Origin: Isoetes taiwanensis
Taxonomy: Eukaryota; Streptophyta; Lycopodiopsida; Isoetales; Isoetaceae
Assembly (NCBI GenBank): GCA_021234155.1
Contig: JAJEKV010000083.1
Coordinates: 3,936,573-4,000,572 of the forward strand
Reading direction: 5' to 3'
DNA length: 64,000 bases
Shown: positions 62,242 to 64,000 of the stretch, one piece after another
Numbering within the stretch: position 1 is the first letter of the stretch
Layout of the letters: the number at the start of each line of letters is the position of its first letter
The notes under the pieces: generated by a model
Seen by the model: only the letters and a program-made list of their open reading frames with translations
What the model was told of the DNA's origin: nothing
Databases searched by the model: none
Made by a program: the position numbers and the translations under genes

Positions 62242-62975
62242 GAAAAGAATGGTAAGCCTGTGCTTTTACACGAGATTTGACCCACTTCAAAAGAAGTCCC
62301 TAAGGCATGTGACAAAGGGTGACAACTGCCTTCTTCTTTTGTTATATAAAACGTACCTTTGTATTAGTTGATATTATTTAATTTCCTGGAACTAAGTCAT
62401 TTATAGTTTATTAATATGGTTAACTGTTTCTGTTGAAATTTGTTTGCTGATCTTAGGCTTGAAATCTTGCTTTGTTATAGGTGTACTTATGCAAATATCA
62501 CCAAGGGAAATAAGATGTTGAATGACTTGCCTGCTCCAAATGGAGATTTTTATACGTAGGATCCATCGTTCACATATGTCCATGACGGTGTCTAGGACCT
62601 CATTTTGACCGAAAAACTTCTCGAGAAATAGTTCTCGATTTAATAGATAGGATGCCAAAGTTTCTTGGAATTTGTCCCATGTCATGCCAAACCCATAAGC
62701 CTACCATTGTCCCACACTGTGCCAAACGCATAAATGCCTACCATAGTTGCATGGCCAGGAACCTCCAATGAGGAATTTCTTTGGTGTCACCTCATCTAGT
62801 GGGTATCAACTGTCAATGCCACTAACATTGCATTAGATGTGGTTAACCACAACATAACCTTCCTCATAGCCTCTTAGTCTTCGTGGTTGTTAAAAATCTG
62901 TTCTATTCTATTTGATTTTACCACTTTGCCACATGGGTAAAAAGTTATAGGATCTAAACTTGCCCACTTTACCTT
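62242..62975. other. No gene recognised
   Basis: Contains a possible LINE 3' end at about 62,875-62,915 (GTCTTCGTGGTTGTTAAAAA then TCTATTCTA-like tail). Nothing else identified. Confidence 0.35.
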
Positions 62976-62979
62976 TTTT

Positions 62980-63110
62980 CTGGTTGCCCCTAAAGGGCAA
63001 ACCTTTGCTCCTCTTAGTGGGTGGGTATATTCTAGCTATATGTTGGAATATACCCAGATATTCCCACCTACCAGCCTAGACGTACTATTGCAGGTAATTT
63101 GGCAGTGGCA
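62980..63110 (-). repeat. Dispersed repeat R1-type end, inverted orientation
   Basis: On the minus strand it ends GTTTGCCCTTTAGGGGCAAC, like the R1 ends at 37,320 and 42,105. An AT-rich GAATATACCC-type stretch precedes it. Confidence 0.6.
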
Positions 63111-63129
63111 GTCAAGATCACTCCCAACT

Positions 63130-63360
63130 AGGCATACATTTGATCACTTCCTATTCACTATGAGGAAGATTTATAGGTTTTGCCGATTGATAGTTGGTGT
63201 TAATATCTTACTGTTAAACATATGCAACCACAAACAGAGAAAGTTTACTCTTCTTATCTAGAACTCAACGTGGATGGAATGGTTCCTTGTGTCTTTAGTC
63301 CCAAAAGCTAGTTGTTAAGATTTTTGGCTAACCTAAATTGCTCTGTCCAATTGTGATTAG
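63130..63360. repeat. Dispersed repeat R3, copy 2
   Basis: The uninterrupted version of the R3 repeat; see TTTGATCACTTCCTATTCAC and GATTGATAGTTGGTGTTAAT side by side. Confidence 0.75.
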
Positions 63361-64000
63361 CGCTGTTTAGGATGAAGCAGCTTATCCCATGCCCAAGACC
63401 ACATCTGCTCACAAGTTGCACTCTTTATCCCATGTCCAAGATCACATCTGCTTACAGTTCACAAGTTTGCACTCCTTAACCTCCACATGACAAACCTATA
63501 TCAAAATATCTTCTTGGTATAACATAATAGGTTGTAGATAGTCAACAACTTTCTGCCAAAGAGCTCTATCCCATCGCCCTAACAAAAACTTTATCTGAAA
63601 TGCCTCCCATGATGGCAGCTAGCATATGTCATACCATGCTACAATTGTTAAGATTCCTGCCATTTCTCAATGTCGTTGAGTCAGCACTGTAACGCAAAGC
63701 AATGCATTGTCTGCTAGGGAGATCCATCAACAAGGTGCATTCAACTGAGCACAAGCGACTGGACTGATGTGAAATAATGTTTTGATTATGTGCCAGGAAT
63801 CTAACAATCCCTTTAAAAATAAAGAAGCATTATGATAAGGCCGCAACTCATAAAATAGACTCCAAGGAGGAACAGATTTAAGTGTGACTTTACCAAAAGG
63901 AATACAGTGGGTAAGATCCTGTGCAATAAGTCGTAACCCAAGAGAATCATCCTTACCACGAGAAGCCTCTAAATGAATTTTGAGATAGAAACTTTACTCT
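63361..64000. other. No gene recognised
   Basis: Contains an imperfect duplication (TTATCCCATG(C/T)CCAAGA near 63,382 and 63,425). No coding feature supported. Confidence 0.35.

Overview
This is a transposon-dense piece of a land-plant nuclear genome. The plant gene families (a GNOM-type ARF-GEF, a JMJ14/PKDM7-type histone demethylase, an ABCB transporter piece), the En/Spm (CACTA) transposon, an LTR element primed by initiator Met-tRNA and many short introns all point to an embryophyte. The heavy nesting of old elements suggests a large genome such as a fern or another non-flowering plant, but that placement is inference. No rRNA gene, convincing functional tRNA gene or CRISPR array was seen.

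Region 1 (1-5,730) is the 5' part of an LTR retrotransposon on the minus strand. It has an LTR carrying a 19-bp minisatellite, a tRNA-iMet primer-binding site, a first ORF whose C-terminal third is a clear histone H3-like domain, and a second acidic ORF that is still open at the window edge. The H3-like ORF is broken by a 2-nt shift in a short GA tract.

Region 2 (6,850-25,020) is nested. A complete 15.04-kb CACTA element (6,946-21,983; 15-bp perfect terminal inverted repeats, ATG target duplication, arrays of a CGTCAG motif at both ends) sits inside the ORF of a non-LTR retrotransposon. The element carries a TNP2 transposase gene, a Transposase_24/TNP1-like gene, a SET-domain gene, and the 3' half of a JMJ14-type demethylase (end of JmjC, C5HC2, FYRN, FYRC) next to a sliver of an ABCB transporter. 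A second copy of the same LINE family follows. These LINE copies end in microsatellite tails rather than poly(A).

Region 3 (25,000-35,000) holds tandem repeats, a LINE relic, an unidentified degenerate element-like gene and a decayed MULE-type transposase gene with a SWIM zinc finger. Region 4 (35,000-43,700) has exons of a chloroplast-type membrane protein, dispersed repeats and a 180-bp tandem array. Region 5 (43,800-46,350) is a six-exon, lightly broken gene joining a ParB-like domain to a bacterial-type amino-methyltransferase. Region 6 (46,350-52,000) contains Ty3/gypsy and LINE relics. Region 7 (52,179-56,100) is a GNOM/GNL-type ARF-GEF pseudogene. Region 8 (56,100-64,000) contains a 1-kb element with long terminal inverted repeats, dispersed repeats and another LINE end.

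A recurring theme is chromatin: a histone H3-like domain in an LTR element, SET and JmjC/FYR modules in a CACTA element, and a DNA-methyltransferase-like gene. Whether this is more than coincidence is not shown by the sequence.
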